Below are positions 25,001 through 38,345 of a DNA stretch of 64,000 nucleotides, piece after piece. The position numbers and the translations under genes are program-made. The stretch comes from Nepenthes gracilis (lineage: Eukaryota; Streptophyta; Magnoliopsida; Caryophyllales; Nepenthaceae), in assembly GCA_033239525.1 (NCBI GenBank), contig BSYO01000003.1:1041001-1105000 (forward strand), written 5' to 3'. Position 1 is the stretch's first letter. The number at the start of each line of letters is the position of its first letter. The notes below the pieces were generated by a model. It saw nothing but the letters and a program-made list of their open reading frames with translations, made no database searches and was not told the DNA's origin.

Positions 25001-25732
25001 GGGGTGCAGTGGATGGAAGATTTTGAGGTGTTTCACGCAGCACTAGACTCGGATGAGTCATACAGAACAACTTTAACTCGAAGCCTGTCACTCGTTCTAG
25101 ATGAATTTTACAAGAATCTGCGGTCTATTGGAGTTTCTGCAGTATCTGGTGCTGGGATGGACGAGTTTTTCAAGGCCATTGAAGCTAGTGCTAAAGAATA
25201 CATGGAGAACTACAAGTAAACAAGCACATTTTTCTTTTATTTTTTTCATTCTCATGCTTATTTGAATGAGAATGGATGTTGAGATTCTACTTAAATCTCA
25301 GAGCGAGGTTTCCGACAAATAAAATGTCCTGGGTTCTTTTTCCTCCAATTTTCTTAATCACATGGAAAATAAAGCTTTTACTTGTAGGCCAAACGTTGTC
25401 CATGAAAGCCTCCAATATTACAGTCCTACAGCAATTATGTTTCACGTTTTGTTGTATGTAGGGCTGATCTTGACAAGAGGCGTGCAGAGAAGCAACGGCT
25501 GGAGGAAGAACGCAAACGAGAAAACATGGATAAGCTGAGGAAAGATATGGAGAAATCCAGAGGAGAAACAGTAGTTCTTAGCACGGGTTTGAGGGACAAA
25601 GAAGCTACTGGAAAGACCAGTCTTGATGAGGAGGAGGAAGAAGATGAGGAGGATTACGAGATTTTGACCGACGAGGAGGAAGACATGATAGATGAAGATG
25701 AAGATGAAGAGGTTGGAAGGTTCTCTTTCTAA
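22097..25732 (+). CDS. GPN1: GPN-loop GTPase, GPN1/QQT2 type (six coding exons)
   Basis: Coding exons are 22097-22189, 22281-22389, 22634-22860, 23873-24163, 25010-25215 and 25462-25732. All introns are GT-AG and the phases agree. The product is 398 aa. It carries the P-loop GMAGSGKT (65-72), the family-defining GPN motif in KLGPNGG (125-127), the DTPGQ switch (161-165), NKTD (228-231) and SAVSGAG. The tail is charged ([19 protein letters not shown]) and then strongly acidic ([19 protein letters not shown]). GPN1 proteins bind GTP and help assemble and import RNA polymerase II; Arabidopsis QQT2 is needed for early embryo divisions. The start is chosen because all downstream phases fit and the frame closes upstream. 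Introns 3 and 4 hold a SINE-like relic and a short duplication. The gene looks functional. Confidence 0.95.
22960..23105 (+). mobile_element. Old SINE-like element in GPN1 intron 3
   Basis: The 3' part GGTAAGATTGTGTACAACTG (about 23035-23054) followed by GACTCTCCTTAGACTC, and an upstream CAGTTTCAAACC (B-box-like), match the layout of plant Au-type SINEs as I recall them. The element is diverged and its 5' end is uncertain. It resembles the clearer copy at 53466-53633. Confidence 0.45.
24365..24575 (+). repeat. Spaced ~65-bp direct repeat in GPN1 intron 4
   Basis: A segment starting ACTCAGCCACAAAATATTTTTT and containing ACTCTTGTACTCTCTTG and GGATACAT occurs at about 24367-24430 and again at about 24508-24573, some 142 bp apart, with very few differences. 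It lies within an intron and is not coding. Confidence 0.85.
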
Positions 25733-27012
25733 CTTTGCTTTCTCCCATGGAGACCCGATGGAATGGAGTGCCCTCTATGCAGTTGAGATAATGGCGGCTT
25801 TGTTTCAATGCTTTTGATGTAAAGGTATTCAGCTAGTTGGATAGAGAGCAATAGAAAGATGCTCGTCCGTAAACTGATTCCTCTTGATTTTATGTTGCAG
25901 AGTGGCTTATATGGTTTCATCTTCAGTTTAGATGCAGCATGTCTTCCCTTTTTCTTTTTCCTTTGTGTGAAATGACCTTTCAGTTGCTTATCGAAGGAAT
26001 AGATCGTGGTTCTCCAATATGATCAATCTTGAAAGGTTTAGATATACTTAGACTTGCAATGTTCTGAATAAATTTTTTTCCTTTTGCCATCCAATGGTTT
26101 TAATCGTGTATCATGTAACTTTTCATTTGCCATGCTATGGCTTATCCTCGAAATCCTCTTAAGATTTTATTCAAGATCTCCATTGGTGAGTAACCATGTT
26201 TTGATTGGGTGAAAATGATAATATTATTGGTTCCTCTGGAACTTGCTAGGTAATGGAATGATAACACGATTAAATTTGGGTTGCATGTGTCAGTATAATA
26301 TAGTTACTCTATGCTAAAATTGAGTAAATATGATATTTTGAGCTCTGAAATATTATTAGCACGCATTCTCTCATGTATGGAGTCGTATGTTACTAAATAG
26401 AAAAATTCGATCTGTGACATTGCTATGGGTCAGTCCTATCGACAAACTGAATACTCATATTTTACTGCATTATCTGATTCCTGAGGTAAAATATGTAGAA
26501 AGATCTAACTTAATGAAGAAGAAGCCCAGTGAAAGAACACTCCGGCATATTTTGGTAGGAGGAAATCAGGTATCATTTCGTCCTATTTTAAAGGAAAAAA
26601 TAGACTCTGGATTCACTTTTGGATGGGTAGATCAGATGGTGGGAAGAGCTTTGGGCAGCTTCCATCTCTACATTCGTACAAGCTTTTCCCCAGGTAAGTT
26701 TTTGGCCTTCGAAGAATTCAAATTCAGAAAGGGTAAACCATGAAATCACGAAGAAAAAAGTTGCTACATCAAATGATAAGCAGAACATGACTGCATATTG
26801 ATCGATCACACCTACACAAAGACAAAGCTACTGAACCATGATTACATCAATCAACAGAGATGCTGTTAAACTTACCCATCTAAAATCATTAAAAAAAAAA
26901 AAGAAGAAGAAGAAGAAGAATTCTAGCATCCGTAGATTGACAAACACTAGGTAAATTTTCCACGGTCAATAAAATTTAAAAAAAAAGGTGGGAAAAAATG
27001 CAAGCCAGAGCC
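25733..27012. other. Region between convergent genes GPN1 and NPH3-like
   Basis: This covers the 3' UTRs of both neighbours (GPN1 from the left, NPH3-like from the right) and intervening sequence. A 118-aa open frame at 26387-26743 (+) has no recognisable family or motif and may be chance. A GAA-repeat follows an A-run at about 26890-26920. Confidence 0.5.
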
Positions 27013-30000
27013 TCAGAGGTTTTTCTTGTGCTTCTCATGCCTTTCTTTGGCCTTTTCATCCTTGCCACTTACACTGTTTTGATTACTAACTGATCCTTCT
27101 TGAGCACTGCACATTTGAGACTTCAATCTAAACCCAAACTTCTTGGACACGTTCCCCCACGTGGTAGAGCCCTTCACCCGGCCTAACTTTTCAATCTCCT
27201 GCTTCATGTTGGAGCAATCCTTCTCAAGTTCAGACACCCGCATCCTCATGTTGTCCATCCCCACCTTCAGAACCTGGTTCTCCCTCACAGCTGTCGCCCA
27301 TCCTCCCTCCGTGGACCCCACCAACCCGCTCCTCAGCTGCCTCGAGCCGTCTAGATTCTCCGAGACCAGGAAGCAGCTGGCTATGGAGTTCCTGAGCTGG
27401 AGCTGCTCGAAGAAGAGGACTTGGACAATGACTCTTAAGGGCAGCCTCTCATTCTGGGCTGCGTGGGTGCAAGCTTCCAAGGAAAGCTTCTGGCAATCCA
27501 TCAGTCTGCATAGTTGTTCTCTCTCTGACTCCGATAACCACTGGTGCGACTGCACATTTTAGAAACACAGGAGCAGTCAGAATCCAGATCATAAGGTGAG
27601 AATGCACAGACTTGGATGGTATGACACTTTACTTGTATGTCTCACCTTTCTCACTCTCAAATGCCCAACTTTGCCCAACCCCCAGGAAGCATTTGTTTCC
27701 GGGGAAAGGGAATAGAAAATGGGATGGTGAACAAACACTGCCTATTAATCTGGATCAATATCCAGCAATAAAACCAACTCAGGGTGGTTGAATCTGGTTT
27801 TGATCATTTTGGAGAGAAAACCCACAGGTGTGCACATGGATTTAGTTTGATTACCCGTTGGTTATATACTTAATTTCTTCAACATGGATGACAATCCAAT
27901 GCTATAAACTAGCGTTGCTCCTTACCTTTACACAAAGGTCAATTGCATGATCAAGAAACATGGAGGGAAACCCCATTGTTACAATATAGTGTTGCTTCTT
28001 ACCTTAAGATAAATGTCAATTGCACGATAAAGACCATCATCCAATGGCCTTGCAAAGTCAGGGATAGCTGCAGCAAGGGCCTGAAACTTTGGCAGCTTCA
28101 AATTCATATCAGGGGCAACCTCTGCAAGGTACCCATCAATCAGCTTTGCCACCATCGTGATCGGTGTCAATGATGCTGACACAATTGAGCGAACATCGTC
28201 CATGGAACAAGGTGAAGCCCCACCTGCAGCAGCCTGATCCATGACCAAGAACTGCTCAAGAATCCTCTGCACACACTCGACGTTATATAGAGTCTCCATC
28301 GAGTAGGAGAAGTTGGGCATCAGAAGATCCTCCAAACTGGCTTGATCGAGCTGCATTCCTATCCTCTTCTCCAAGCTTGATATGCAAGCAGGGTCCACCC
28401 GAAGAATCATGGCCGTTCTAAGCAGGCTGAAAAGGAACTTGGTTGAGACAAGGCCTTTCTGCATAGGAAGCAAGTGGTCTATCTCTTGAACCAACAGCTT
28501 CTGGTCTTCCTCAGATGGCAGAGTTCCTGAAGCCAGTGGCACCAGACGGGTGCTAGGATCACTTGCACCCTGACGTCGATTCAGTCCTGGCAAGTATCTT
28601 TTGGCGTAAAAAGAAATGGATCCAGCTATTATTTCAGGTTTGATGCCCCGAGATTCCATGGCTGATATCAGCCGCTTATAAAGAGGTAAGCTTAAGGTTG
28701 AAGCATCATCGTACCACCAATCAGAGCTCGAATGTTTTGGTCTAGCTCCTGTGCTTATCCCATTCCACAAGACACTACCACCAGGGCTTTGCATGGGCCC
28801 ACCCCGCTCCATGATAGGCCATCCAAAGAGATTGGGGTCGGTGCTTGCCTTGGCAGCCAATGTTTCTATACATCTCCTTGTAATGAGGCGATCTGCATAG
28901 GGCAAAATGTCATTGCATGTTTGGAGTGCTCTCAAGGAATCTTTCCAACTCCGTAGGACTGCTTGATTAAGGAACATTTCTGTTTGGTAGATTAGATTGC
29001 CTTCTCCATACTCCTCGGTCATTTCAAGATACTCTGCAGCACATCGCAAGGGCACCACATTCGAAGAAGTAAGTTCGAGCTTCACCCCGTAGCAGAACTT
29101 AACAACAATTTCAAAGGTTTTGGCCCCACTGGGCAAATCAGGAAGGCGTATGACACAAGCCTCTTCTCCCTCTTCAGATGCTTCATCGATCAACTTTCCC
29201 ATCATTCCACTACGCGACAGCAGAGGAAACTGCACAGGATTTCAGAGAACACAGTTAATTGACAGCAGATGATTACAAAAAAAAAATCTCTCATAGATAA
29301 GAGGGAATGCAAAGGTTTAGTGGCTCATGTTGTTTACCATCCAAATGACACTACAAATTTTCAAGCACAAATGCCACGACAAATGCTGTAAAGAAGTTTA
29401 CTTTTCAGAATCCAAACATACACCTGAAGTGCCCAGTAAATAACAGGAAGCTCAGCTTCGACTGCAGGCAAAGGTTGCCAAAAGTGTTTTATTGCTGTGT
29501 TGTCCTAATATCTTGCCTTCCCTATAACTGAAGGACAAATTTTAAAAGTACAATATCGGCCACCACCAGATTTTGACTATTTTCAATGAACAGTTTCTGG
29601 CATGGATTCTGTTCTTTCTGAGTATGGAAGAAACATATGCCAATAAACTAGATATGAAAGTTCTATGTTCTAGAAATTAATACATCAATTTTAAACTGAA
29701 AATCTGGAAGGTGCAGTGCATTGAAAAAACATGGGCTACTGGGAAATGCCCCTTGTGTGTAATTTTCTTCTGTGAAAGAAATGATCAAGAAGACCTAGTC
29801 GTCTCTTTTTAATGCATATCTGTTGAGTTATATTTTCATCCCAGAACAAATGGGTGAACATGAGGAACTCACGTCTAGGCATGAACAATGTTCCAGGAAT
29901 AATTTATGACTAAAACAAAGCTCTAATCTGCAATATTTATGGGAATAACACATGAGAAAACACGTTTCAAAATGCGAAAGCAAATCATAAAAGACAAGTA

Positions 30001-31288
30001 ACAGACAACCATTGAAAAGAGGGTAATGCAAATGTGCAGAACATAATAATTACCTTGTGGAGATGAAAGGACATATCCCCAACTTCAACAACAATGTCAC
30101 TTGGAAGGCCAGTTGCACAGAACCTGAAATTAAGAAGAGTAGATCATCAGAAAAAGATGATGAAAGCAAATTACATCTCTCAAGAGGTGAGTTATGGCCT
30201 GAGCAATCTTCGAGAGTAGCAGAATGGCATGAACCATTGTTTAATGGCTTTTTGACGATATTTTTTTCTATGCAGCAACAATCTATAATGACAAGCTTTG
30301 GGTGTTATTATCTGACCCACATTGGATTTATCTACAGCACTTCGAATCTACGTTCACTAAGAATTTCTTCTGATTGTAGGCATACCATAAACATGGCGTG
30401 CCATGTTCACCTAGCCACTGCAGCTGAAGCGCAGATTTCATGATACATTCATGCATTCTAACAATCGAATTACTGAGTAGGATGGATAATGCCGCTAATA
30501 TCAGCACGGCTTCTACCCTAGTGCACAAGGCTTCCCGCACCGTAGGCTCTAACCAATACCAGCGCTAAGGAGACAGATTCAAAGGGAAACTAAATATAAT
30601 ACACAGATTTATATAAGCCAACCAGAGCACCTTCTACTTCTAATAAGCGATAAACTAGATCAGAATCATTTTTAACGAGTCCAGAGCTAAATGCCAAGGT
30701 GCTTCCCTTGGCCCTTATTTGGGCTCCAAACATTTAGGCGTAGAAGGAAAGAAAGAAGGAAATTATGATTCAAATTTAACAAATTTTTGAACAAATTTCC
30801 CCTTTTTTATTTCCAAGATTGCACGGTATGGAAATGTCCAGTTTCAAGAAAATATCCAACTGAGGTTAAATAGCTGCAAGTCGATTGTTAGAGTACCCCA
30901 GTGGGTTCATAAAAATCACCAAGATCACCACTATTTGATCTGCTGAAGTAAAGCAGTTAATAGCAACAGTTAAAACTTGTCACGTCCGGAAAACCTAATC
31001 CAAACTCAGAATACACACAAAATTTCTTTTTCAACGAATATGCCGAGGGCAATTGAAAAACATTGGGAAAGGGGGTGGGGATTACTGAAGCAATTCCTGC
31101 CAGAAAAAGTACCAGAAACTCAATAATCAAACCTGAAAGTGATGTGCCATCTATGAACAGTACAAAGAACATTATCGAGTTGTATGAACCTCGTAAAGGA
31201 GTATGAGTTGCAGAAATCAGTAAACATACCATGCCTGCCCTTTTCTTTGAAACGCATCCGTTTTAGATCCTAACTTCATACAGGCCAT
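27013..31288 (-). CDS. BTB/POZ NPH3-family protein (At1g30440-like, four exons)
   Basis: Exons on the minus strand are 31288-31230, 30123-30054, 29229-28003 and 27549-27013. All junctions are GT-AG and phases agree, giving 630 aa. Exon 1 encodes MACMKLGSKTDAFQRKGQA, a start shared with the At1g30440 group; a Trp codon is split at its end. The BTB domain begins near residue 26 (GLPSDIVVEVG) and includes VKFCYGVKLEL. The NPH3 domain runs from about 213 (DWWYDDAS) to past LMDCQKLSLEACTHAAQ (about 470). A coiled coil follows (ENQVLKVGMDNMRMRVSELE). NPH3-family proteins sit at the plasma membrane and serve as CUL3 substrate adaptors in phototropin and auxin-transport signalling; the partner of this subgroup is not certain. 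The C-terminus stops at KHKKNL and lacks the Ser-rich end with an RxS site seen in NPH3 itself. It appears intact and single copy here. Confidence 0.95.
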
Positions 31289-32640
31289 TTTTTTGCTGCA
31301 ATGTCCTTGAACAAGAAAGCTTCAGATGCTAATGTATGAAGAAACCTTCTTTTGCCAAATTTTCGATTCCACAACAAAAAGAACTTCAAAGTAGCACACA
31401 ACACAAATCCAGGAGCTCTTTTGCATGTAAAGCACTATAAGCCATCACAATTCACCAAAATATCGAGAGCCAGAAGAATTAAACTATCGAGTCAAACCTT
31501 CAATTACTATCAAAATGCAGCCTCCTCTCTAACAATTCTGCCACAAACAACCCCTTCCGTAAGGAATCCACTTGGCAGAACTTTGCGTTTAACCTATCAG
31601 CAGAAAAAACAAAACTAAACTTAAAGAAAACAGCAGTTTCAGTCCATGGTGAAGTTAGTAGCTCTGAAAAGAAGAAAAAAGAAATCCCAGTTCATTCAAA
31701 TTGCTGACCTCTGCTCCAATAAGCAACCTCACCAACCAACTTAGAACAATAAACCCAAATCTCATCTCAGATTCAAAAAGAAAAAAGAAGAAACACCCAA
31801 AACAATGAGAAACATAAGTCACATCCTAATCAGACGGAAAAAATGGGTCAACCCCTCCAAGAATTCGGCCCTTGAAAGCCACAAGCCTGTTTGTTATTGT
31901 TCGGACAGGAAGCAGCCAAACTAACAACACCAGAAGAATCCAAAAATTCATCCACTTATGGCGCATGAGAGTACAAAAGCTGTAGTAACAGAGGGGAAAT
32001 TATGGGAAAGTCTGTAAGGTGTGGCATCTGCTGCTAATCTTTAAAAGTAGAAATAAAACTTTATTTATGGAAGGGAAGCCATGGAAAATGCGAAGGAACT
32101 CGAAGGAACTACTTGTCGAATAAACTAATGAAATCGTCCATGGAAAACCGCAACATGGGCATTAATGGCAGCTCTGAAAATTACTCCCCTGTGGACTCAT
32201 CGCCTTCAAAATTACTCGTGTCTTCCTGGAAATTAGCTACTCAAGATTCTTTGATCTACGTCCTTAATAGTTTTTTTTTTTTTTTTTGGCGATTGAGTCC
32301 TTAAATAATAGTTAATACCAATAAATTTCTTCATATTTAACATTTTTGAATGTACAACACCATCAAAAATTAATAATTTAAATGTTATTATAAAAATGTT
32401 ACGAAGTTTTGCAATAAATTGTCCTAACTGAGATTGAAGAGGCCACATTTCTCTTAAAAATAAACTTTTATTCTTTTAATTTTAAATGTTTAATTAATAA
32501 TACAGAGTTATAATATAATTGTTTTTTAAAAAAAAAAAATTTATTAAAATGAAATATTTTTAAAGGCATTAAAGATATCACCTTTGCTAAAGGTGACAGT
32601 GTAATCATCAACGTAACCATGCGCTCTTTACTTTTTAACG
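31289..32640. other. 5' leader and promoter region of the NPH3-like gene
   Basis: Sequence upstream of the minus-strand ATG at 31288. To about 32.2 kb it is less AT-rich and may contain 5' UTR exons. I could not place a transcription start or a TATA box with confidence. No other gene is seen. Confidence 0.4.
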
Positions 32641-33430
32641 CCTGTCAACTGGGGGTTATTTAATAAATTGTATTAAGTAGCGTTATATCTGATTATTAAA
32701 ATAAAATAAAATTATTTTTAAAAAAAAAATAAAAATAAAGTTAAAATTTTTTATTTTTATATTTAATTATTAAAATAAAATAAATTAAAAATTAATATTT
32801 TATTATTTAATTTATTAAATAGTAGGAATAAAAGGTAAAATTTATATAAAACTGTTTTATTATAATAACGGTTTTGTTTCCATATATATATATATATTTA
32901 TATTTATTTATTTATTTATTTATTTTATTTATTTTAAATTATTATTTAATATAATAATTATTTTTATTATATAAAATATATATTTAATAAATATTTAAAT
33001 AATTATATGCATAAAATATAATTATATATTATATAATATATGTATTAAATAATTATATATTTACACTTTATGCATATTTATCTGAATATATCAACACTAT
33101 TTTTATAATATTTTTATAATATTTTTATAATATATATATATTTACCTAAATCTTGTAACAATATTTCTGTAATATTTTTATAATATTTCTGTAATATATA
33201 TATATTTACTTTAATATTTCAACTATATTTCTGCAACACAGATTTATATATATATAATCAAACAAAATCTGAAATTTGATATATAATAAAATTTACAACA
33301 ATAAATTTTAACATAAAATATACATACTAAAATACAATTTGAAACACAATCTAATATATACATTTTAAAATCAGATTATTTGAATAAATTTAACAAAAAA
33401 TATCAGTAACAATTAATGCTCTCATATATT
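32641..33430. repeat. Very AT-rich DNA with short tandem repeats
   Basis: It includes a TATA run and a TTTA run (about 32880-32935). At about 33095-33200 there is a minisatellite of ATATTTTTATA / ATATTTCTGTA units arranged in two blocks joined by a stretch of other sequence. It may form one flank of the transposon-like locus that follows. No gene. Confidence 0.7.
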
Positions 33431-33858
33431 TTACAGTATAAATTGTTTGATAAAATCTAATTTTCGTCCCGATGGAAGATTAAATAAATCCGCCGTGAGT
33501 GTTGGATCATGTATGTATTTCATATACACTGCGTTCATTTCACTCGTAGGTAATTCAGGAATTTCAGATAATACAGCATATAATTATGTTATCCTTTACT
33601 CATGTGTGTTCAAGCTTTTGCTCAACATTTCATCGAATTTGTTCATATTTATACTCAATAGATCGGCTGCTTTGATAATACAATCAGATAGTCTGTTGGT
33701 ATCTACACCAGCCTTTCGTTTCCTTCCCTTGGACGTCGCCAATATACCTGGAGTTATCACATTCTGTCACAAATTCGGATCAAATAGGCCAATTTAAATA
33801 ATTGATTATAATTCCTAAAATATAAAATCTAAAATAATTTTAAATCTCAAAATTTTAG

Positions 33859-36366
33859 TGTGACAAATTAATAATAAGACCCAACATTAATCAAAATTTA
33901 AACAAGATTTTATCAAATAACCGTCCAGATAAATTAAGTACGACCTACTCTATAATTATCGTAGGGGAGGTAAATTTCAATCAAGATTATAAATTAGACA
34001 TAATATAATATCCAATTGTTTTCAAAATATATCCATCAGCCTATACTAGGCCAATTTCATAATTCAATCAAATAAGAACCAATTTAAATAATAATAGAAC
34101 CAAAACTCACCAAATCAGATGAATGGCTAACAGATCATCACGCATACTCGATAATGCGTCTAAATCTTCTACTCTAAAAGGATAAAATAGAAAAAGTGTA
34201 CCTAATACTCAGTAAATATCATATTTTAAATAAAATAAGCCCAATAAATTAGAAAAAAATATCAAATTGATAAAAATCTATTCAAATAATAGGATAAATC
34301 CAAATCGTCAATATAATAAATCCAATAAAAATCTAAAATTCAGAATTTGAAATCTAATGATAGTCTCATATACAAATAAAATATCCAAATCCAAAATAAT
34401 TATACAAATCATAAAACAGTCCTCGTCGGAACATGTATATATATAAAAATATATATATAAATAAAATAGAAGTGATTCGAATAAATTTTAATAGGCAATT
34501 AGCCATTTTTAAGGTCCAATTCAAGTTCAAATCTGAGTCCAAATCTAAGACCCGATCAACTTAGGATCTAAGGTAGAATCCGATAGTCGGATGATCCAAT
34601 AACGTGCGCAGAAGTCGAAGTAGTATCGCAACAATAGTTTAAGGTTTGGATCAAAATATATAGTCTAAAATTATTATACGAGACATAGAAGGCCCAAATG
34701 ATGGCAAAATCGGTGAATCTCAAATCTAAGTCCGAAATTCAAATCCAAACCAAAATCCAATACAAATCAATACAAATATAAAAATCATGTATTAAATTTG
34801 AGTTTTAATTATTTAAAGATTAGCTTAAGGAAATGTTACACATAATCTCGATAATCTTAGGTAAAACCAAATGCAAATTAGACCAGCATATATGCCCACC
34901 TATATCTCAGACCTATTGATTCTTCATTATTATTTCATTAGCTTTTGGTGCGATTTCAAATTTATCAGATATATTAGAACGTTCGAATATATTTTAAGAT
35001 CAAGTTAAATTATTTAAATTGAAATTAAAATGTTCTAAATATATTTTAAGATCGAGTTAAATTAAACTAAATTAGAATACCTCGACTTTTTTAAACCTTT
35101 CGAATATCAATGAAAAGAGATTTTCAATAACAAATGTCCTCCCGTCGGGAGCTGGCCAGAATATCCAATAATCCAAATCCAAATGTAGTAATCATGACCT
35201 GACACGTTATGTGATTGCACGGCCTATGTAAAATTTTATACTCATTTTCGTATAAATTTATTGATATAAAAATATACAATGTTTAAAAATTATTCGGACT
35301 TTAAAAAAATATTAAACCCTCCAAAATTATAAAATTCAATCCAAAATATCCAAATTAACCAATAAACTACACATATATGTCTAGAATAAATAGATTGGAT
35401 AAATAAAATTATATGCATGCTAGTAAAAATTTTAAATAGTATATAAAATATATCAGAAATTAAATCAGACCAAAGAGTGGGTTTACAAATACTTGCCTTG
35501 ACACCATACTTCGCAGATTTGATGAAAGGAGGTCATGAAGTGCTCAAACGGTACCCTTCTCTCTCCTACTAGCCCGCAGCCTCTCTCTCCTCCCGTTCTC
35601 TCTCTACTTCGCGCCTCTGCTTCTCCAACTCCACAGTTGCTTTCGCCGGCGACAGCTTCGACACGGACGGCGGTGGCAACCATAGCGGCACCAAAACAGG
35701 TGATGGCACGGCACAGACGACGGCGCATGCAAGCCATCATTCCTCCTCTCTCTATTGACCCCAAGCCGCCTCCACCAAAATCACCAAAAATCACGATTTT
35801 TAACCCATTTTTTTCAAAATCCACACATGCAAACAAAGATTCAACATCAATGAAGAGATTAGAAGAATTTACTTGCCTTGATTTCACCGATTTTTTTCGA
35901 TAGCGGCAGCGAACAGACGGTAGCTAGTTATTCTTCGGTTCGAGATTCTCCCTCTACAAACACCGGTGAACAAAATGAAAGATATCACCATGAAGAGGGC
36001 TTCAACGACTTCTATTTTCGGCGTTGGCAGCTCTGGCGATGGCAGCGGTGAGGCTCACGCCGGTCTCCCTCTCTCTCCTCTCTTCTCCCCCCTTTCTTTC
36101 TCTCTCCCCGAAACCCTTCTCCCAATTCTGTTTTCGTTTTCCTTATTATTATTATTATTATTATATATACAAATTTAAATTTTCTTTTATTTTAAAATCC
36201 AAACTGATATTCGAGCCATAGCTAAGGTGCACCTCGGACGCCAACCAGACTGATCCAAATATCCTTCCAAATTTATAATATTAAATAAATTTGTTTTGCC
36301 ACGTCCAAATTGACCAAAAATCATAATTAATATTAAATCAATCCAAACGGAATCGAAGATATTACA
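33859..36366 (-). mobile_element. Probable gypsy-type solo LTR, 2.5 kb, inside the SANT pseudogene
   Basis: On the minus strand it begins TGTAATATCTTCGATTCC (36366) and ends AATTTGTCACA (33859), a TG...CA block. It separates the C-terminal from the DNA-binding parts of the pseudogene. A CT/GC-rich island lies at about 35480-36130, followed by a TTA run (36146-36165), comparable to the islands in the blocks at 4217 and 9118. Open frames on both strands in this island (for example 35483-35887 minus and 35535-35903 plus) are compositional. No convincing target-site duplication was found. Confidence 0.45.
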
Positions 36367-36786
36367 CATGCGATGCACTTTGACTAGTATAATCTTTAGT
36401 GTCGAATAAGTCTTCAATTCCCAATTCTTCAACATCATTCACGCTTAGTTACTCGTTATGCGGTTATTAGTTTGGAGCTCCTCAAGGATGTCCTTGGTAA
36501 CCTCTGCATCTACTCATGTTGCACGGTCTTTGTCATAAATATTGACAGGTCTTCAAAATATTAAAATAACTTCTTCCTCAAAATAGCAGTTCCCTTATGA
36601 CATTATATTAATAAAATACATATCAATTAAAATTTAAACAGAATATAATACAATTTATATAGAATAACAACTTGGTTATATACACAGCAATAAAATTTAT
36701 ACATAGTAGCAATGAACAATATTTGGAATTAATTTCAACAAATTTAAACAACAGCACCAGTTTCATAACATACCCAAAAAATTAAA

Positions 36787-38345
36787 AATTTTCTTAGTAT
36801 AGTTTTGTTGACCAGCACACACAACACACATTGCTGGGCTTCAAGTACCCACAATCTGCTCATGGTGACACCCCTGCTACACACACATCGCACACAACAT
36901 ACACTGCTCCTTGGGCACACACCCACTACACACATCAGCACAAACCACGACACGCTTGTTTGGCCGACAACACACCCATCAGCACACATTTCGTCCTCAC
37001 ACACAACTACACACAATCTGCTCATTTTTGTAACCTGCGGACGTTTATCTCCACATTTAAAATAACAACTCACTCCATAAAGCATCCACATTCATACACA
37101 CGATTAAGTGGTGACCCACACATATAACCACACACTCACTTAAGTTAATTCATCAATTTTGGCGGTTAGATTATCAAAATCGAACATAGGTTGTAATTCA
37201 AGATGTGTGATGGATAAATAACTAAAACGTACCTATAAATGCATTTTATACATATTATTCTGCAACAACCATCTTTCGCATCATCCACCCAAATTCGAAG
37301 TAATACACTTTATCTAAACGATAGTGAAGGAGTGTCTTTATTCTAGATGTAATGTGTGGGATTGCCTTCAAATTTGAATTTGGCAGCTTTAGTTATAAAA
37401 TCCTTTCCAACTCATGTAAGTATATTATTGAAACGATTTTAAATTATGCTTTTATGGTTATTTTACTCCACCATAACTAGCAACAAGAGTACACAAAACA
37501 TCTTCATTGCTTTTCTTAGAGGTTGACACTTAATACAACTACACACATAATCTGCTCAGTTTTTCACAACATATTCACACTACACATTATATCAGCACAA
37601 ATATAAAATTGACACTGCTCAAAGTGAACTTATCAAATATATCACACCCACATAGTATTTATCAAACATCAGCACACACAACACATACACTCCTTACTTT
37701 CACGGCACACACAACACACCCATCAGCACACATGCTCAGCGCACACACACACACACAACTATACACAATCTAATCATTTTCATAGCACATGCCCACTGCC
37801 GCATTCACACACACACCTCCACATTCATAGAATAACAACTCACCCCATATTCACGCACACACCTCCACATTCACACACACACAGTACTCAGCTATGCACC
37901 CACACCGATATAACCGCACACTCACTCAGCTATGAATGTGAAAAAAATCCTACTAAAATAAAGTAGATTATCAAAATCAAAACATAGAAACATGTAATTC
38001 AAGATGTATATACAAATTTAATAGAATAAATAACTAAAACTTATCGATATATATGCATTTTATACATATTATTCTGCAACAACCATCTTTCGTGCATCAT
38101 CCCACCCAAATTCAAAATAAGTGATCTAGTACATTTTCTATGTAGATATAATAATAAACTCAAATAATTTTTCAGAACGTCTTTATTCTAGATGTAACGT
38201 GCGGGATTGCCTTCAAATTTGAATTTGGCAACTTTAGTTATAAAATCCTTTCTAACTCATGTAAAAAATTTAACTTGAAACCATTGTCAACATTATGTGT
38301 ATCAATATCATATAACTCCATCATACTAGCAACAAGAGTATTATA
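36787..38345. repeat. Tandem duplication: CA-rich minisatellite plus SANT fragment
   Basis: Two units, about 36787-37500 and 37550-38345, each hold a CA-rich stretch (many CACACA, CATCAGCACA and CACAATCTGCTCA elements) followed by the SANT-domain fragment. Landmarks are 814 bp apart at the ATGCATTTTATACAT site (37239 and 38053) and 845 bp apart at the shared stop codon (37393 and 38238). Peptides read from the CA-rich part are simple repeats and not genes. Confidence 0.85.

Noticed and set aside
26387..26743. 118-aa plus-strand open frame between GPN1 and NPH3-like genes
   Set aside because: No recognisable domain, no splice or promoter context, and a composition compatible with chance in non-coding sequence. 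Not called as a gene.
27143..27562. 139-aa plus-strand frame
   Set aside because: It is antisense to the last exon of the NPH3-like gene, which has clear family motifs and splice sites.
35483..35903. Overlapping 120-134-aa open frames on both strands
   Set aside because: They overlap on opposite strands in a low-complexity CT/GC-rich island inside an LTR-like block and show no protein family features.
36744..37127. Open frames of 86-115 aa rich in Thr/His or Cys/Val
   Set aside because: They are translations of a CA-rich minisatellite; the residues only reflect the repeat.
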